Positions 29,311 through 39,406 are shown, counted from the stretch's first letter. The stretch is DNA of 64,000 nt from Fidelibacterota bacterium (GCA_021734325.1 JAIPJF010000009.1:1-64000), one strand, 5' to 3'. The notes: generated by a model from the sequence alone, not told the origin. Numbers and translations are program-made.

Positions 29311-30744
29311 TCACTTTCCCTTTGTAGGCGAGGTGGCAAAACCCTTGCGCTCCATTTTTCCCCAACCCTCCACCTTGCGAAGAGCAGAAATAAACCCATG
29401 GATTCTCCAATAAATCGTCAGTTGTCGATAGCCAAAATTCTCAATTATCGCCAGGAAGAACAACTTTAGCAGGTCTGTAAATCGAGGATACCTTCTGAAA
29501 GTCAGTTCCTCAAGTGCAACTGAGAAAACAGACAAAGCGACACCAAAAACAAATGAGACCATAAAAAAGGCTATCATATAGGATGTGGAGACGGTCCCCC
29601 AGATAATTGCGATTAAAAAAGCAAAATACCCTGGGAGTTCAATTGCCGGTCCCAGCATTTCCAGGAGGTAAAAATATGGGAAGGCAAGCAAGCCAATTCG
29701 ACCATACCTGGGATTCATAAACATGACCCGGTGACGGGTTAGAACCTCAAATAATCCCCTTTGCCATCTATCCCGTTGTCGGCCTAAAATCTTGATCGAT
29801 TCCGGGCATTCTGTCCAGGCAACAGGATCTGGGACAAAGGAAATCTTATAGGGAATTTTATTCTCCCTGTGAAATCGATGCAGCTTCACGACAAGTTCCA
29901 TGTCCTCGCCAACGGTATCCGTTGCGTACCCCCCGACCTGAACCACTGCTGAGCGTTTAAAAACACCAAAAGCTCCGGATATGATGAGTGTGGCATCTAG
30001 TGCACTCCAACCCATGCGACCTGAAAGAAACGCCCTGAGGTATTCAAGTACCTGATACTTGGCGAGGAGATTTTTTGGCAATCGGATTTGCTCCACAGCC
30101 CCTGACCGTATCGTGCAGTCGTTGACGATGCGGATGATCCCTCCTGCGGCCAGGGTCGTCGCATCCTCCAGGAAGGGTCTGACAATCCTGACTAAGGCAT
30201 CACGCTCAAGCAATGTATCGGCATCCATGGCACAGAACAGCGGGGTTCTGCAATAATTCACCCCTCCGTTCAAGGCATCAGCTTTGCCGCCATTTTCCTT
30301 GTCAATGAGCCACAAATTGGGTTGATATTTTGATCGATAAAGGCCTCGAACTTTGGCTGACTTTAAATTGGAAAGGGCGGCTCTTTCGGCAGGTACCATT
30401 TCAAAGGCCTCAACCAGAACTTCCACGGTCCTATCCTTGGAACCGTCATTAATCACAATGACTTCATATTCAGGATAATTCAGGGCCAACAGAGCCTTTG
30501 TGGATTCAATGCATGTAGCTTCTTCATTATAGGCTGGGGCCAAAAGGGTCACAGGGGGAACACCTGCTTTGGCGATAAGCGCCGTGAGGTCAACAGCCTT
30601 CATTCTGCGAGCGTAGGAACGAAGGGCAAAAAATGCCAATACAGTGGTGAACAGATAGAAGAAATTAAGGGCCAGAAAATAGAATAGGACCAGGTAATTA
30701 AACCCCTCGAGGATCAGTTGCAGGATATGGACCAGGGTGATCAT
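29311..30744 (-). CDS. processive GT2 glycosyltransferase (BcsA/PgaC-like)
   Basis: A 477-residue membrane glycosyltransferase. Two N-terminal transmembrane segments precede a GT-A domain with PAYNEE, VINDGSKDRT, CAMDADTLLE (DxD) and GEDMELVVKLHR (the catalytic Asp), then QRDRWQRG, the QxxRW motif of polymerising synthases. Three to four C-terminal segments follow. There is no PilZ domain, so any c-di-GMP control must act through another protein. The start overlaps the HEAT-repeat gene stop by one base. The sugar is not predictable; PgaC-like GlcNAc polymers are one possibility. Confidence 0.92.
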   Translation of the reverse strand: MITLVHILQLILEGFNYLVLFYFLALNFFYLFTTVLAFFALRSYARRMKAVDLTALIAKAGVPPVTLLAPAYNEEATCIESTKALLALNYPEYEVIVINDGSKDRTVEVLVEAFEMVPAERAALSNLKSAKVRGLYRSKYQPNLWLIDKENGGKADALNGGVNYCRTPLFCAMDADTLLERDALVRIVRPFLEDATTLAAGGIIRIVNDCTIRSGAVEQIRLPKNLLAKYQVLEYLRAFLSGRMGWSALDATLIISGAFGVFKRSAVVQVGGYATDTVGEDMELVVKLHRFHRENKIPYKISFVPDPVAWTECPESIKILGRQRDRWQRGLFEVLTRHRVMFMNPRYGRIGLLAFPYFYLLEMLGPAIELPGYFAFLIAIIWGTVSTSYMIAFFMVSFVFGVALSVFSVALEELTFRRYPRFTDLLKLFFLAIIENFGYRQLTIYWRIHGFISALRKVEGWGKMERKGFATSPTKGK

Positions 30745-31880
30745 CAGTTCAACTCTTCACTTAATACCTGTCGCAGTATTGCGGCTCTTGGATGTTCTGA
30801 TCTCGCTGCAGACTCCAGAAGATCGCTGCGCTTTAATTTCCTGAGTGCTCGGGCTGAGTGGAGCACCACCCAGGGAGATTCATCATCAATTCCCCTTTGG
30901 ATAAGCTCACCGTCTTCCTGTGTGCCAATTTGACCTAGTACCGAAAGGGCGTTCGCCCTGACAATAAAATGAGCCGAGTTAAGAAGATTGATCACAACAG
31001 CTCTGTGACGGGGAACCCCCACATCCATTAGCAATCTGAGAAGTGCAGCTTGGAATTCAGCGTTGTCATTTACTGCCAGCAACTCAGCAGCAGTATCTGC
31101 TGATCCAATATCATCCAGACTCCTCAAGGCTTCTGAACAGGCGATGCGTGCCCGTATGCTATTTTCAGGATTCGCCATGGCCTGGCGAAGGTCCGGTCCA
31201 GCCTGACTTCCCATCTCTGCCAGCATGGAGGATAAAAAGCTCATGCTCCATTGATCGAACATGCTTATGACTGGAAGAATGACTTTACAATGCTCTGGAT
31301 ATTCTGGTCTGGAAAGGGCTCGGGCAGCGGTCATGGTAACCAGAGGAGACCCATCTTTGAGTGCTTTTTTAATGACGTTGATGTATTTGGGAAATCCAAA
31401 GGTGCCGAGAATATTCAGATTTCGTGCTCTTAGTTCGGGGTAGGTCCCCTTCAATCCTTTAACAATGACATCCAGATGGGGATCGGCCAAAGCTTTAATT
31501 CGTTCAAGTTCTCTCCCCTGTAGCCGTTGGGCGAATTGAAATAAATATTGAACAAATAAAAGCTTATTGCGTCGCTTCACAACAATCTCTGGTCCGGCCT
31601 CATCTTCATCAACCATGATCGTATGAATTAATCCTTTTTCCCAGATCGCTTCCATTTTTCTATATCGATAAGCCTTGAAAGTGTTCTTTGCCCTGAGAAT
31701 TAGGACCGTTATTGCCAGCATAATCGTAAATACCAATATCACAAATATGGTAATTACAATGAGCTGCATGGCAAAATCCTCGAACGGTAAATCGAAGTAA
31801 TAGCGTTGAATATTTGCCCAGATTGTTTTTAGGGGTCTCAGTATCTGAAATATTTGCTCTGGCAGATCATGAAGATTCAA
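30744..31880 (-). CDS. HEAT-repeat membrane protein
   Basis: A 378-residue protein with one transmembrane segment (residues 40-63) and a cytoplasmic array of HEAT repeats from about 135 to 370: YPELRARNLNILGTFGFPKYI, SPLVTMTAARALSRPEY and SPWVVLHSARALRKLKR. It starts with TTG at 31880, chosen for GGAG 7 bases upstream and the 14-base overlap with the receiver gene; the next Met is residue 39, at the membrane segment. HEAT arrays bind partner proteins, so it may link the synthase to a receiver or to the c-di-GMP synthase. Confidence 0.85.
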   Translation of the reverse strand: MNLHDLPEQIFQILRPLKTIWANIQRYYFDLPFEDFAMQLIVITIFVILVFTIMLAITVLILRAKNTFKAYRYRKMEAIWEKGLIHTIMVDEDEAGPEIVVKRRNKLLFVQYLFQFAQRLQGRELERIKALADPHLDVIVKGLKGTYPELRARNLNILGTFGFPKYINVIKKALKDGSPLVTMTAARALSRPEYPEHCKVILPVISMFDQWSMSFLSSMLAEMGSQAGPDLRQAMANPENSIRARIACSEALRSLDDIGSADTAAELLAVNDNAEFQAALLRLLMDVGVPRHRAVVINLLNSAHFIVRANALSVLGQIGTQEDGELIQRGIDDESPWVVLHSARALRKLKRSDLLESAARSEHPRAAILRQVLSEELN

Positions 31881-32238
31881 GGTGTGACTCCAGAGTACTC
31901 AGGAATTCTCCAGTATCAAAAGGTTTATGCATGATCGCACTTGCACCCGCCTTTATGAATTCGGCTTCAAGAGCTGGATCTTTTCTGGCAGTCAGTATGA
32001 TTACCTGCGTGGCTCCCAGTAAATCATCACTCTGAATTTCCCGAAGCAGATCAAGCCCCCTTGAATCGGGGAGCATATAATCCAGCAGGAGAACATCCGG
32101 GTGAATCTGCTGGAACCGGGATTTTCCCTCTGCAGCAGTTTCTGCCTCATGAACATGATAGGCCCCGGACCGCTCCAGGATCATTTTGACAATGAACCGG
32201 ATGTCTTCATCATCATCTATAATCAATATTTCTATCAT
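31867..32238 (-). CDS. single-domain response regulator
   Basis: A 123-residue receiver with no output domain. IIDDDEDI carries the acidic pocket, Asp53 in LLLDYMLPDSRG is the phospho-acceptor, LTARKD holds the switch Thr, and Lys is in MHKPFD. It overlaps the upstream REC-GGDEF gene by 4 bases (ATGA) and the HEAT gene by 14. Such stand-alone receivers act by protein contact; the HEAT protein is the obvious candidate. Confidence 0.93.
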   Translation of the reverse strand: MIEILIIDDDEDIRFIVKMILERSGAYHVHEAETAAEGKSRFQQIHPDVLLLDYMLPDSRGLDLLREIQSDDLLGATQVIILTARKDPALEAEFIKAGASAIMHKPFDTGEFLSTLESHLESS

Positions 32239-33767
32239 TTCAATAATCTATGGACGCGGGCAAGGAGCTCTGTCGGGCTGAATGGTTTTAACATATAATC
32301 ATTGGCACCTAATCTCAGCCCCCTGGCTATATCATTTTCATTTCCCATGGAGGTGAGCATGATCATAGGTGTGTTTTGGTTTGATGAATCCTGTCTAACC
32401 CTTTGGACCAGCTCAAACCCATCCATCCCCGGCATCTTTACATCTGTGATCACCAGATCAAAGCTCTCCTCTTTCGCAGCAGCATATGCTTCATCACCAT
32501 GAAGATAATGGACAACAATAAAACCTGATCGATCAAGCCGATGAATAATAAATTCTGCTGTCAGGTCATCATCTTCTGCAAGCAGTATTCGCTTCTGTCT
32601 GGTTTCAATCTGTTCATCCATGGTAACGACCTTACTTCGACCAGATTCTTTGGCGAGATACAATAAACGATCAGCCGTCGAGAAATTTTCATCCAAACTA
32701 AGATTGACATCGACATCAATGATCCCGGCAGAGAAGGTGACATTGAGAGTTTCGTTCCTTCCTGCAATCTTAAAAGGGCTCTCTTTTAGCAATTCCAACA
32801 CTTTTGTAAGCGCCTGTTTGCTATTCAGCGGATCGGTGTCAGGAAATAGTATCGTAAACTCTTCACCGCCCCAGCGACCGATCATGTCTGATTCGTGCAA
32901 GCTTTTCACCAGGATCCGGGTGGCATATTTCAAGACCTCGTCCCCTACAGAATAGCCGTACTTCTCATTCACAGATTTAAAATTGTCAAGATCAACCACT
33001 CCCAGGCTCAGGTTTAACTTGTTTTGTTTCGTATATATTACCACGTTTTGATACATCTCAAGAAATGCTGCCCTGTTTAGCAATCCTGTGAGAGAATCCA
33101 CCTTGCTTTCCCGTTGCATCTTTTTCGAGCTCTGGATTGTTGCAGCGACATGGGTGGATAACAACCCCGGATCGATTGGTTTTTCAAAATAGTTGTCAGC
33201 GCCCAGGGCATAGCATTCTGCTTTTATCTGCGGACTTGTCTTTGCAGACAGAATGACTGTAGGCACAGTTGCTGTCTGAAAATTTTCCTTTATTTCCATC
33301 AAAAAGTTTCTGCCATCTGTATCGGGTAGTATTAAATCTAGAATGATCAGGGATACACTATTCTCCTGGAGCAAGGTTCTGGCCTGACTGGCTGTTTCAG
33401 CCTTGAGTACCTCATATCCTTGTTTCTCAAGAATCGCTCCCAGGATTAGACGCATTTCGTCGCTATCATCAACGACCAGAATCTTCTCATGTGCGCTACT
33501 TGCCTCTGAAGACAGGGAACGCAAATGATCGATGAGTTCTTTAAGTCTTGGTTTGAGTTGATCGATTGATGATTCTTCTACTGCTGCGGCAAATTCAGTG
33601 ATACCAGGGAAACCATAGGTTTTTCCAGATCCTCTTAAGGTGTGGGAAATCCGCTGCGCTGATGTTACAGCATCCTCATCAGGAGTATCCAGAGCTTCTA
33701 AAGCCGCTTCTAATGCTCCAATTCTGGGGACGAGTTTACGTAGATAATCTTTCTGGTAATCTTCCAT
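32235..33767 (-). CDS. HPt-REC-GGDEF-REC diguanylate cyclase
   Basis: A 510-residue signalling protein with four domains. An N-terminal HPt-like bundle has His42 in ISHTLRGSGKTYGFPG. REC1 (95-210) has Asp144 in ILDLILPDTDG. The GGDEF domain (225-385) has an intact GGEEF at 300-304. REC2 (393-510) has Asp442 in ITDVKMPGMDG. The inhibitory I-site position reads HESD (291-294) instead of RxxD, so product inhibition is probably lost. It should make c-di-GMP under phosphorelay control. Confidence 0.92.
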   Translation of the reverse strand: MEDYQKDYLRKLVPRIGALEAALEALDTPDEDAVTSAQRISHTLRGSGKTYGFPGITEFAAAVEESSIDQLKPRLKELIDHLRSLSSEASSAHEKILVVDDSDEMRLILGAILEKQGYEVLKAETASQARTLLQENSVSLIILDLILPDTDGRNFLMEIKENFQTATVPTVILSAKTSPQIKAECYALGADNYFEKPIDPGLLSTHVAATIQSSKKMQRESKVDSLTGLLNRAAFLEMYQNVVIYTKQNKLNLSLGVVDLDNFKSVNEKYGYSVGDEVLKYATRILVKSLHESDMIGRWGGEEFTILFPDTDPLNSKQALTKVLELLKESPFKIAGRNETLNVTFSAGIIDVDVNLSLDENFSTADRLLYLAKESGRSKVVTMDEQIETRQKRILLAEDDDLTAEFIIHRLDRSGFIVVHYLHGDEAYAAAKEESFDLVITDVKMPGMDGFELVQRVRQDSSNQNTPMIMLTSMGNENDIARGLRLGANDYMLKPFSPTELLARVHRLLK

Positions 33768-33773
33768 GAAAGC

Positions 33774-36700
33774 TTAGCCCAGGAAAATTTTATTGACCTG
33801 GTGTTTTATCTCCTGCTCAAGCTTTTCACCTTTTGTGACGACAATTATCTGTTCTGTCTTAAGATATAAGTCCTCCTCAGAGGATAGATCCTTCCCTGTC
33901 ACCACAATGACTGGAATCGCCTGATACTGCATATCCTTTTTTAATATCTTTAAGAACTCATGCCCATCCATACCGGGCATCATCAGATCAAGCAGAATTA
34001 AATTCGGGATAGAAGTCTTAATGATCTCCAATGCAGATTCACCATTATCCGCAGATCGGATATCGACTCCGACCCCTCCGATATAATTGGAGAGCGTCAA
34101 TCGCATATCCGGATCATCCTCAACAATGAGTATCCGTTTTTCTTCGGTCCTCAAATTGCGTTTGATGGCCCATAGTAATTGTTGCCGATGAACTGGTTTT
34201 TGAATGAAATCGACGGCACCTGCCAGACGTTCCTTGCTCTCCCTGGCGATAACACTGACGACAACCACGGGAATATCCTGGAATTTAACATCACTTTTCA
34301 GTGCCTTGAGGAATGTATCACCACTGATGTTAGGCATTTGAATATCCAGAGTGATCAGATCCGGACGATGCTCCCGAATTTTTTTGAAAGCCTCTTTTGC
34401 ACTACTTGCTGTGTCGATGATACAACCAGTATTGGTAAGATAGTGATTCAGTAAGACCTGGGAATCTCTGTCATCATCCACAATCAGAATGCGATAACCT
34501 TCAAGGTCGTCCTGGGGTTTGGTAGTCCGGCTTTTGTCCGCCCTGCGTCCTTCTGTATCTTGAATGACGGTTTGTTTCCCATCAACTGTCAAATCCTGTT
34601 CAGGTAATCGAATGGTAAAGGTGGACCCCACCCCAACCTCACTCTCCACCACCAGACTGCAGCTCATAAGCTGACACATGCGACGACTGATTGACAATCC
34701 GAGCCCTGTCCCGCCATATTTCCGTTGTGTGCTGGAATCTACCTGCGAGAATTCATCAAAGATCTTTTCAAGTCGGTCAGATGGAATACCGATACCTGTA
34801 TCTGTCACTTTGATCTCTGAGACCTTATGCGTCTTCTTGTTTTTGATCACTTCGAGGGTAATGGAGCCCTCTTTGGTAAATTTGATTGAATTACTGATCA
34901 GGTTCATCAGGACCTGCTTTATTTTTGCTGGATCAATAAAATTGGATTTCAGACCGTCTGGTATGATCGCTATCAGGTCCACGGGTTTATCCTTTACCAG
35001 ACTTTCTAGCTGATCTAAAATTTCGCGTATCTGGTCGCCCAGATTAATTTCGACAATTTCCAGCTCCATTTTCCCGGCTTCGATTTTCGAGAGATCCAAT
35101 ACATCGTTGATAAGCATGAGGAGATGCTTTCCATTGGCGTGAATTCTCTCAAGATAGGTGATGTTCTTCTCATCCAGCTTTTTGGCGAGGGTGCTTAACA
35201 TGATGCTTGAAAACCCTATGACGGAATTTAGCGGTGTCCGAAGTTCATGACTCATGTTTGCCAGAAAGTCACTCTTTGTTTTGTTGGCTTCTTCAGCCAT
35301 GGTTTTTGCCAATATTAGGGCAGACTCAGCCTGTTTTCTGGACGTGATATCCAATATAATCCCCAGAAAACCTGTGATTGAGTCAGAGGTATCCCTAAGG
35401 GCCGTAACAGCAGAATTGACGGTTAGATGGCTGCCATCCTTACGTACGTAGGTCCATTCATGTTCAGCCTGTCCTCCCAGTTTGGCCAGGGCAACAAATG
35501 TCTCAAAGCCATCGATGTCGCGCCCTAACTGTTTTGATAGATCTTTAGACCAGGCTTCCACCTCAGCATCTATATGAAAAATGGAAGTAGGTTTTCCCAG
35601 AACTTCCTCTGCCGTGTACCCCAGCATGAGCTCTGCTCCCGGATTGAAAATGGTGATCAGACCTTCAAGGTCGGTTGCAATAATCGCGACCTGCGTGGCT
35701 GAATCGAAAACACTTTTCAACTGCAGGTGGGCATTGGCTAAACTGTCAAGAGCCTCCTTCTCCTGGGTGATATCTCTAAATGTTCCTGTAAAAAAATGGG
35801 TCTCGTCGGTAACCACCTCGTTTACCCCCAAATCCAGAATAACAGGACTCCCGTCTTTTCGTTTTGCTGTAACTGTGACCGATCTACCCACGACGGGACC
35901 AGCACCTCCGCTCAGGTATTTTTTCAGGTAGCCGTCATGTTCATCCGCTTCTGGAGGTTTCATTAACATGTTTACGTTCTTGCCGACGACCTCAGAGCTA
36001 TAATATCCAAAAATGCGCTCGGCTGATTCATTGAAGCTATCGATGATTCCAGTGGCGTCCATGGTTATGACCCCAACAACTGCTGATTGCACCAATCCTC
36101 TGAACTTTTCTTCGCTCTGTTGTAATTTTTGCTGGGCAAAATCCTGTTCTAGTACTCGGCTTACCCATTGCCCTACGAGACGTATAAAATCCTTGTCGCC
36201 CTCAGTGAATTCAACTTCACGAACAGCTGGTTGTGAAAAATTGAGCGTCCCATAAATTTCTCCCTGCACATAGATGGGAACGCCTATATAGGATTCAAGA
36301 TTTAAAGCTTCCCAGCAAGGATGACCAGCATGGGGTGACGTTGACATTTGGTCAATGGCAACAAGTCCTTTGTTTTGTAAAGTGATACTGCAATAGGTCT
36401 GGCCAAGAACAAAAATTTGACCCTTTTCCAGTGGGGCACTTTCGGGGGTGAAATGGAGGACTGTATATTCATCGCCCTTAATCCGACTGATGATACCCAA
36501 GCCCATATTTAGGGTTTTGGCACTCACTGCCAGAGTCAGATCGAGCTTCCCTTCAAGTTCCAAATGTTCGCTCACGGCAAGCGTATATAGCATCCTGAAA
36601 CGCTCCTGTTGAAGCTTCAGGTCTTGATTTAAATTGTTTAATTCATCATCATAGCGAATCCGTTCAGAAACATCCCTGCTCATCGCCAGGATGCGATCTT

Positions 36701-37346
36701 CCTTTTCCTTCTCCATCGGCTTGTAAAGTCGTGTAACAGATTCTAGCCAGATATAGTGTCCGTCCTTGTGTCTAAATTTGTAGGTGGAAGTAACCGGTTC
36801 ATTTTGCTCCAAAATTTTGGCGTGTTCTTTTTGAACCATCTCAAGTTGATCTGTATCTATGAAATCATAGATTGATTTACCAATAAGCTCTTCCGGCTCG
36901 TACCCAACCATTTGCTTTGAACCTGGAGTGGCGTAAAGGAAATTGCCCTTCATATCATGCTCAACCAGCATATCAGTTGCTTTTTCTGCCAGCATACGAA
37001 AGCGTTCTTCACTGGTCTTGATCTTGAGCAGATATTGATCCCTAAAAGCAGCAATTTTCGGCCCCCACAAGAACAGGCCGATGGCCAAGAGTACAGCGCC
37101 GACATGGCCCAAATTCTGACCGATGGAGACCTGAAAAAAAGGTGTTGAAAGTACGGGGATCATCCCATTGATGACCCTCATGATACTCTCCAACCACATG
37201 AAAGCGAAGGCCAGAACGATAAGGTACCAGCCACGCTGCACCCTGAATCTGTAACGCTCACCCAATGCGAGTGTAAAAACAAACAGACTTCCAAGTATAA
37301 GTGCAAGAAGCACTTTGACGATCAGTACAATCATTTCTTGACCCAA
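33774..37346 (-). CDS. large hybrid sensor histidine kinase
   Basis: A 1190-residue membrane sensor. Three to four N-terminal transmembrane segments (to about residue 100) precede PAS1 (110-230), a GAF domain (about 245-405), PAS2 (410-530) and PAS3 (540-670). The kinase core has His700 in SHELRTPLN, the N box NLISNSIKF, DTGIGIP and GGTGLGLS. Two receivers close the protein: ILIVDDDRDS with LDIQMPNISG, and RILIVEDDPDM with LLDLMMPGMDG. It starts the phosphorelay that feeds the HPt and receiver proteins encoded on both sides. The signal is unknown; the membrane, PAS and GAF parts suggest several inputs. Confidence 0.93.
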   Translation of the reverse strand: MGQEMIVLIVKVLLALILGSLFVFTLALGERYRFRVQRGWYLIVLAFAFMWLESIMRVINGMIPVLSTPFFQVSIGQNLGHVGAVLLAIGLFLWGPKIAAFRDQYLLKIKTSEERFRMLAEKATDMLVEHDMKGNFLYATPGSKQMVGYEPEELIGKSIYDFIDTDQLEMVQKEHAKILEQNEPVTSTYKFRHKDGHYIWLESVTRLYKPMEKEKEDRILAMSRDVSERIRYDDELNNLNQDLKLQQERFRMLYTLAVSEHLELEGKLDLTLAVSAKTLNMGLGIISRIKGDEYTVLHFTPESAPLEKGQIFVLGQTYCSITLQNKGLVAIDQMSTSPHAGHPCWEALNLESYIGVPIYVQGEIYGTLNFSQPAVREVEFTEGDKDFIRLVGQWVSRVLEQDFAQQKLQQSEEKFRGLVQSAVVGVITMDATGIIDSFNESAERIFGYYSSEVVGKNVNMLMKPPEADEHDGYLKKYLSGGAGPVVGRSVTVTAKRKDGSPVILDLGVNEVVTDETHFFTGTFRDITQEKEALDSLANAHLQLKSVFDSATQVAIIATDLEGLITIFNPGAELMLGYTAEEVLGKPTSIFHIDAEVEAWSKDLSKQLGRDIDGFETFVALAKLGGQAEHEWTYVRKDGSHLTVNSAVTALRDTSDSITGFLGIILDITSRKQAESALILAKTMAEEANKTKSDFLANMSHELRTPLNSVIGFSSIMLSTLAKKLDEKNITYLERIHANGKHLLMLINDVLDLSKIEAGKMELEIVEINLGDQIREILDQLESLVKDKPVDLIAIIPDGLKSNFIDPAKIKQVLMNLISNSIKFTKEGSITLEVIKNKKTHKVSEIKVTDTGIGIPSDRLEKIFDEFSQVDSSTQRKYGGTGLGLSISRRMCQLMSCSLVVESEVGVGSTFTIRLPEQDLTVDGKQTVIQDTEGRRADKSRTTKPQDDLEGYRILIVDDDRDSQVLLNHYLTNTGCIIDTASSAKEAFKKIREHRPDLITLDIQMPNISGDTFLKALKSDVKFQDIPVVVVSVIARESKERLAGAVDFIQKPVHRQQLLWAIKRNLRTEEKRILIVEDDPDMRLTLSNYIGGVGVDIRSADNGESALEIIKTSIPNLILLDLMMPGMDGHEFLKILKKDMQYQAIPVIVVTGKDLSSEEDLYLKTEQIIVVTKGEKLEQEIKHQVNKIFLG

Positions 37347-37355
37347 CTCAATTGT

Positions 37356-37715
37356 CTACAAAAATGATTTTACGACTGCTTTGAAATCATCGATATCCAG
37401 AATGGGTTTGCTGTAATAAGAATCGAAGCCCTCTTCCAGATACTTATTCTTATCTCCCACCATGGCATGAGCCGTAAGCGCAATGACTGGCAGATCTTTG
37501 ATCGATTCCATCATCCTAAGATTCGCCAGAACCTCTACACCATCCATCCCTGGCAGTGCTATATCAAGCAAAATTAGTTCCGGCAAAAAACCGGGAATTC
37601 CAGCCAGGGCATCTGGCCCATTTTCATAAACAGTTACTTCATATTCACCACCCAGAATTGCCTCAATCAGGAGTGAATTATCAGGGTTGTCTTCTACCAC
37701 AGCTATCTTTTTCAT
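37356..37715 (-). CDS. single-domain response regulator (CheY-like)
   Basis: A 119-residue receiver: VVEDNPDN acidic pocket, Asp51 in ILLDIALPGMDG, switch Thr in ALTAHAM, and Lys in YYSKPI. It resembles the receivers found at the end of hybrid kinases (DivK-type). It overlaps the HPt gene by 4 bases and precedes the hybrid kinase gene by 9, so it probably relays phosphate within this operon. Confidence 0.93.
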   Translation of the reverse strand: MKKIAVVEDNPDNSLLIEAILGGEYEVTVYENGPDALAGIPGFLPELILLDIALPGMDGVEVLANLRMMESIKDLPVIALTAHAMVGDKNKYLEEGFDSYYSKPILDIDDFKAVVKSFL

Positions 37716-38062
37716 GATTTTTCCATTTCGTTCTTCAAATAAGCAGCCAGTGATTCTTCTGCGCTTTCCAACTCGGGGAAGAGCGATGTGGCTTGACCCA
37801 GATCTTTTTCCATTGCTGCCAATTCCAATTTTGCAGATAATTGAGATACCAGCATACCGCCCAGGTTCCCTGCTGATGAAATGAGCGTATGTGCAAATCG
37901 CTCAATTGCGTCATAATCCGTCGTCGATATACCATCCCGGATTCCAGCCACCTTGTCAGGTCTTTTATCCAAATACATTTGAATAAGATCCTGTTTAAGC
38001 TTTTTCCCGCCCAATTTTTCCAACCGAGCCAGTATTGACGGATCTATCGCTAATTCATTCAT
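37712..38062 (-). CDS. HPt phosphotransfer protein
   Basis: A 116-residue four-helix bundle with phospho-acceptor His58 in ERFAHTLISSAGNLGG, the HPt signature. The start follows GAGGTGG. It is the first gene of the operon. With the HPt domain at the N-terminus of the REC-GGDEF protein, the locus encodes two phosphotransfer modules, allowing branched flow from the hybrid kinase to several receivers. Confidence 0.88.
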   Translation of the reverse strand: MNELAIDPSILARLEKLGGKKLKQDLIQMYLDKRPDKVAGIRDGISTTDYDAIERFAHTLISSAGNLGGMLVSQLSAKLELAAMEKDLGQATSLFPELESAEESLAAYLKNEMEKS

Positions 38063-38188
38063 TTGGTGCCACCTCTTTGATTCTTGTTATAGTCGGTGAC
38101 TTGCAGATATATTGCTTTAATGTAAAAGTTACCAGGAGTTAAGAAGTAATCCAAGGAGCAATTGAATCATTGGAACCCATAAATTGTA

Positions 38189-39406
38189 CTAATCTGCTTC
38201 CTCTACCTTCAATATCTTCAGGCCTCCCAATCCTCCGGCAACAAAAAGAAAATCCCCATCCACCTTGATATGGTTAACTGATTGGAGGTCATCAAAGCGA
38301 AAACTCCCAATCATCTGCAGGTCATCCACATCACAATCATTTGAACTGAATTTATCCTTCGAATAGGCAATATATACACCTGCTTCACCGTTTGACATGT
38401 ACAACATTTTCCCACTGGTCGTGGCGGCATTTGCCACAGTGAGTGTAGGATCCAGATCAACGATGACAGGGGGCGCAATATCAGCAATAACCTCACCAGT
38501 TTCCAGGCAGATAACTTTTACTCCACCGTCACCTAGGGCCAGGACCGCTTTTTGCTTATAGACTTCGATTGTGGATTTTGAAAATGGAATGCTGGCCCCC
38601 GAAAGCGTGTAGTCCATCAGTAGCTCGCCGCTTTGATAATCAAAGGTAAGGACCCTCGCAGGCGTGCCTGCAACAGCAGCAATATCATTCCCGTCAGTAC
38701 TCACACCCCTGGCATCTTCGAGTGGGGCAGAGAATTCCACTTCATGGGTTTTGTCATCAATGACTGATACATGTCCACCATCAGCACCAGAGGTAACAAA
38801 GATTCTACTTGCGGCCACTTCAATATCAGTCGCCGCATAGCTGGGGATATCGAAGGTCTCTGTTTCGTCCGTTAATAGTCCCTTTTTAATTGTGACCATT
38901 TCAACAACTGCCGGTGTCTCAAAATCACTTCTGCTGGTGGCCATGGCCAGGTAGATATGGTCATTACTATATGCCAAACCATTGACATCTGAATCAATAA
39001 AATACATGGAGGAGATCAATTCAGGCTGTTCTTCATCAGATATATCGAACAGATCGACAGCACCAAGATATTTCTCGCCGATCATGTTGTATGAAACATA
39101 GGCTATATTGGATTTGACATAAACATCCGTTGCCTGCAATACTTCTCCCTCGAGCACGGGTGATTCAACTTCAGCAATGAGTGTAATGGTGACCGGATTC
39201 ACTGCAACCTTGCCCAAGCCAGAGTTCTGAATGCTTGTATCCAGCACAACGATCTCATTTGCCTGGGTAACCCGGGCAGCCAGATTGGTCAGATCATTTT
39301 CGACAATGATCCGGTCCGAATCCGGCGGTTCTGTACACGAGGACCAAAAAAGAGTCAACCATACGCCTGCTGCCATATATTTAAGAATAGCCCTTGACTT
39401 TTTCAA
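38189..39406 (-). CDS. lipoprotein with LVIVD-type beta-propeller repeats
   Basis: A 405-residue exported lipoprotein with a signal peptide ending in the lipobox FWSSC near residue 24. The mature part shows repeats of the LVIVD type, such as GAVDLFDISDEEQPELISS and a C-terminal GGLGGLKILKV, each with strands YVSYNMIG or HIYLAMATS. Such repeats form a beta-propeller at the cell surface or outer membrane and often serve binding or adhesion. It lies 82 bases downstream of the 5'-nucleotidase gene on the same strand. No enzymatic motif is seen. Confidence 0.7.
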   Translation of the reverse strand: MKKSRAILKYMAAGVWLTLFWSSCTEPPDSDRIIVENDLTNLAARVTQANEIVVLDTSIQNSGLGKVAVNPVTITLIAEVESPVLEGEVLQATDVYVKSNIAYVSYNMIGEKYLGAVDLFDISDEEQPELISSMYFIDSDVNGLAYSNDHIYLAMATSRSDFETPAVVEMVTIKKGLLTDETETFDIPSYAATDIEVAASRIFVTSGADGGHVSVIDDKTHEVEFSAPLEDARGVSTDGNDIAAVAGTPARVLTFDYQSGELLMDYTLSGASIPFSKSTIEVYKQKAVLALGDGGVKVICLETGEVIADIAPPVIVDLDPTLTVANAATTSGKMLYMSNGEAGVYIAYSKDKFSSNDCDVDDLQMIGSFRFDDLQSVNHIKVDGDFLFVAGGLGGLKILKVEEAD

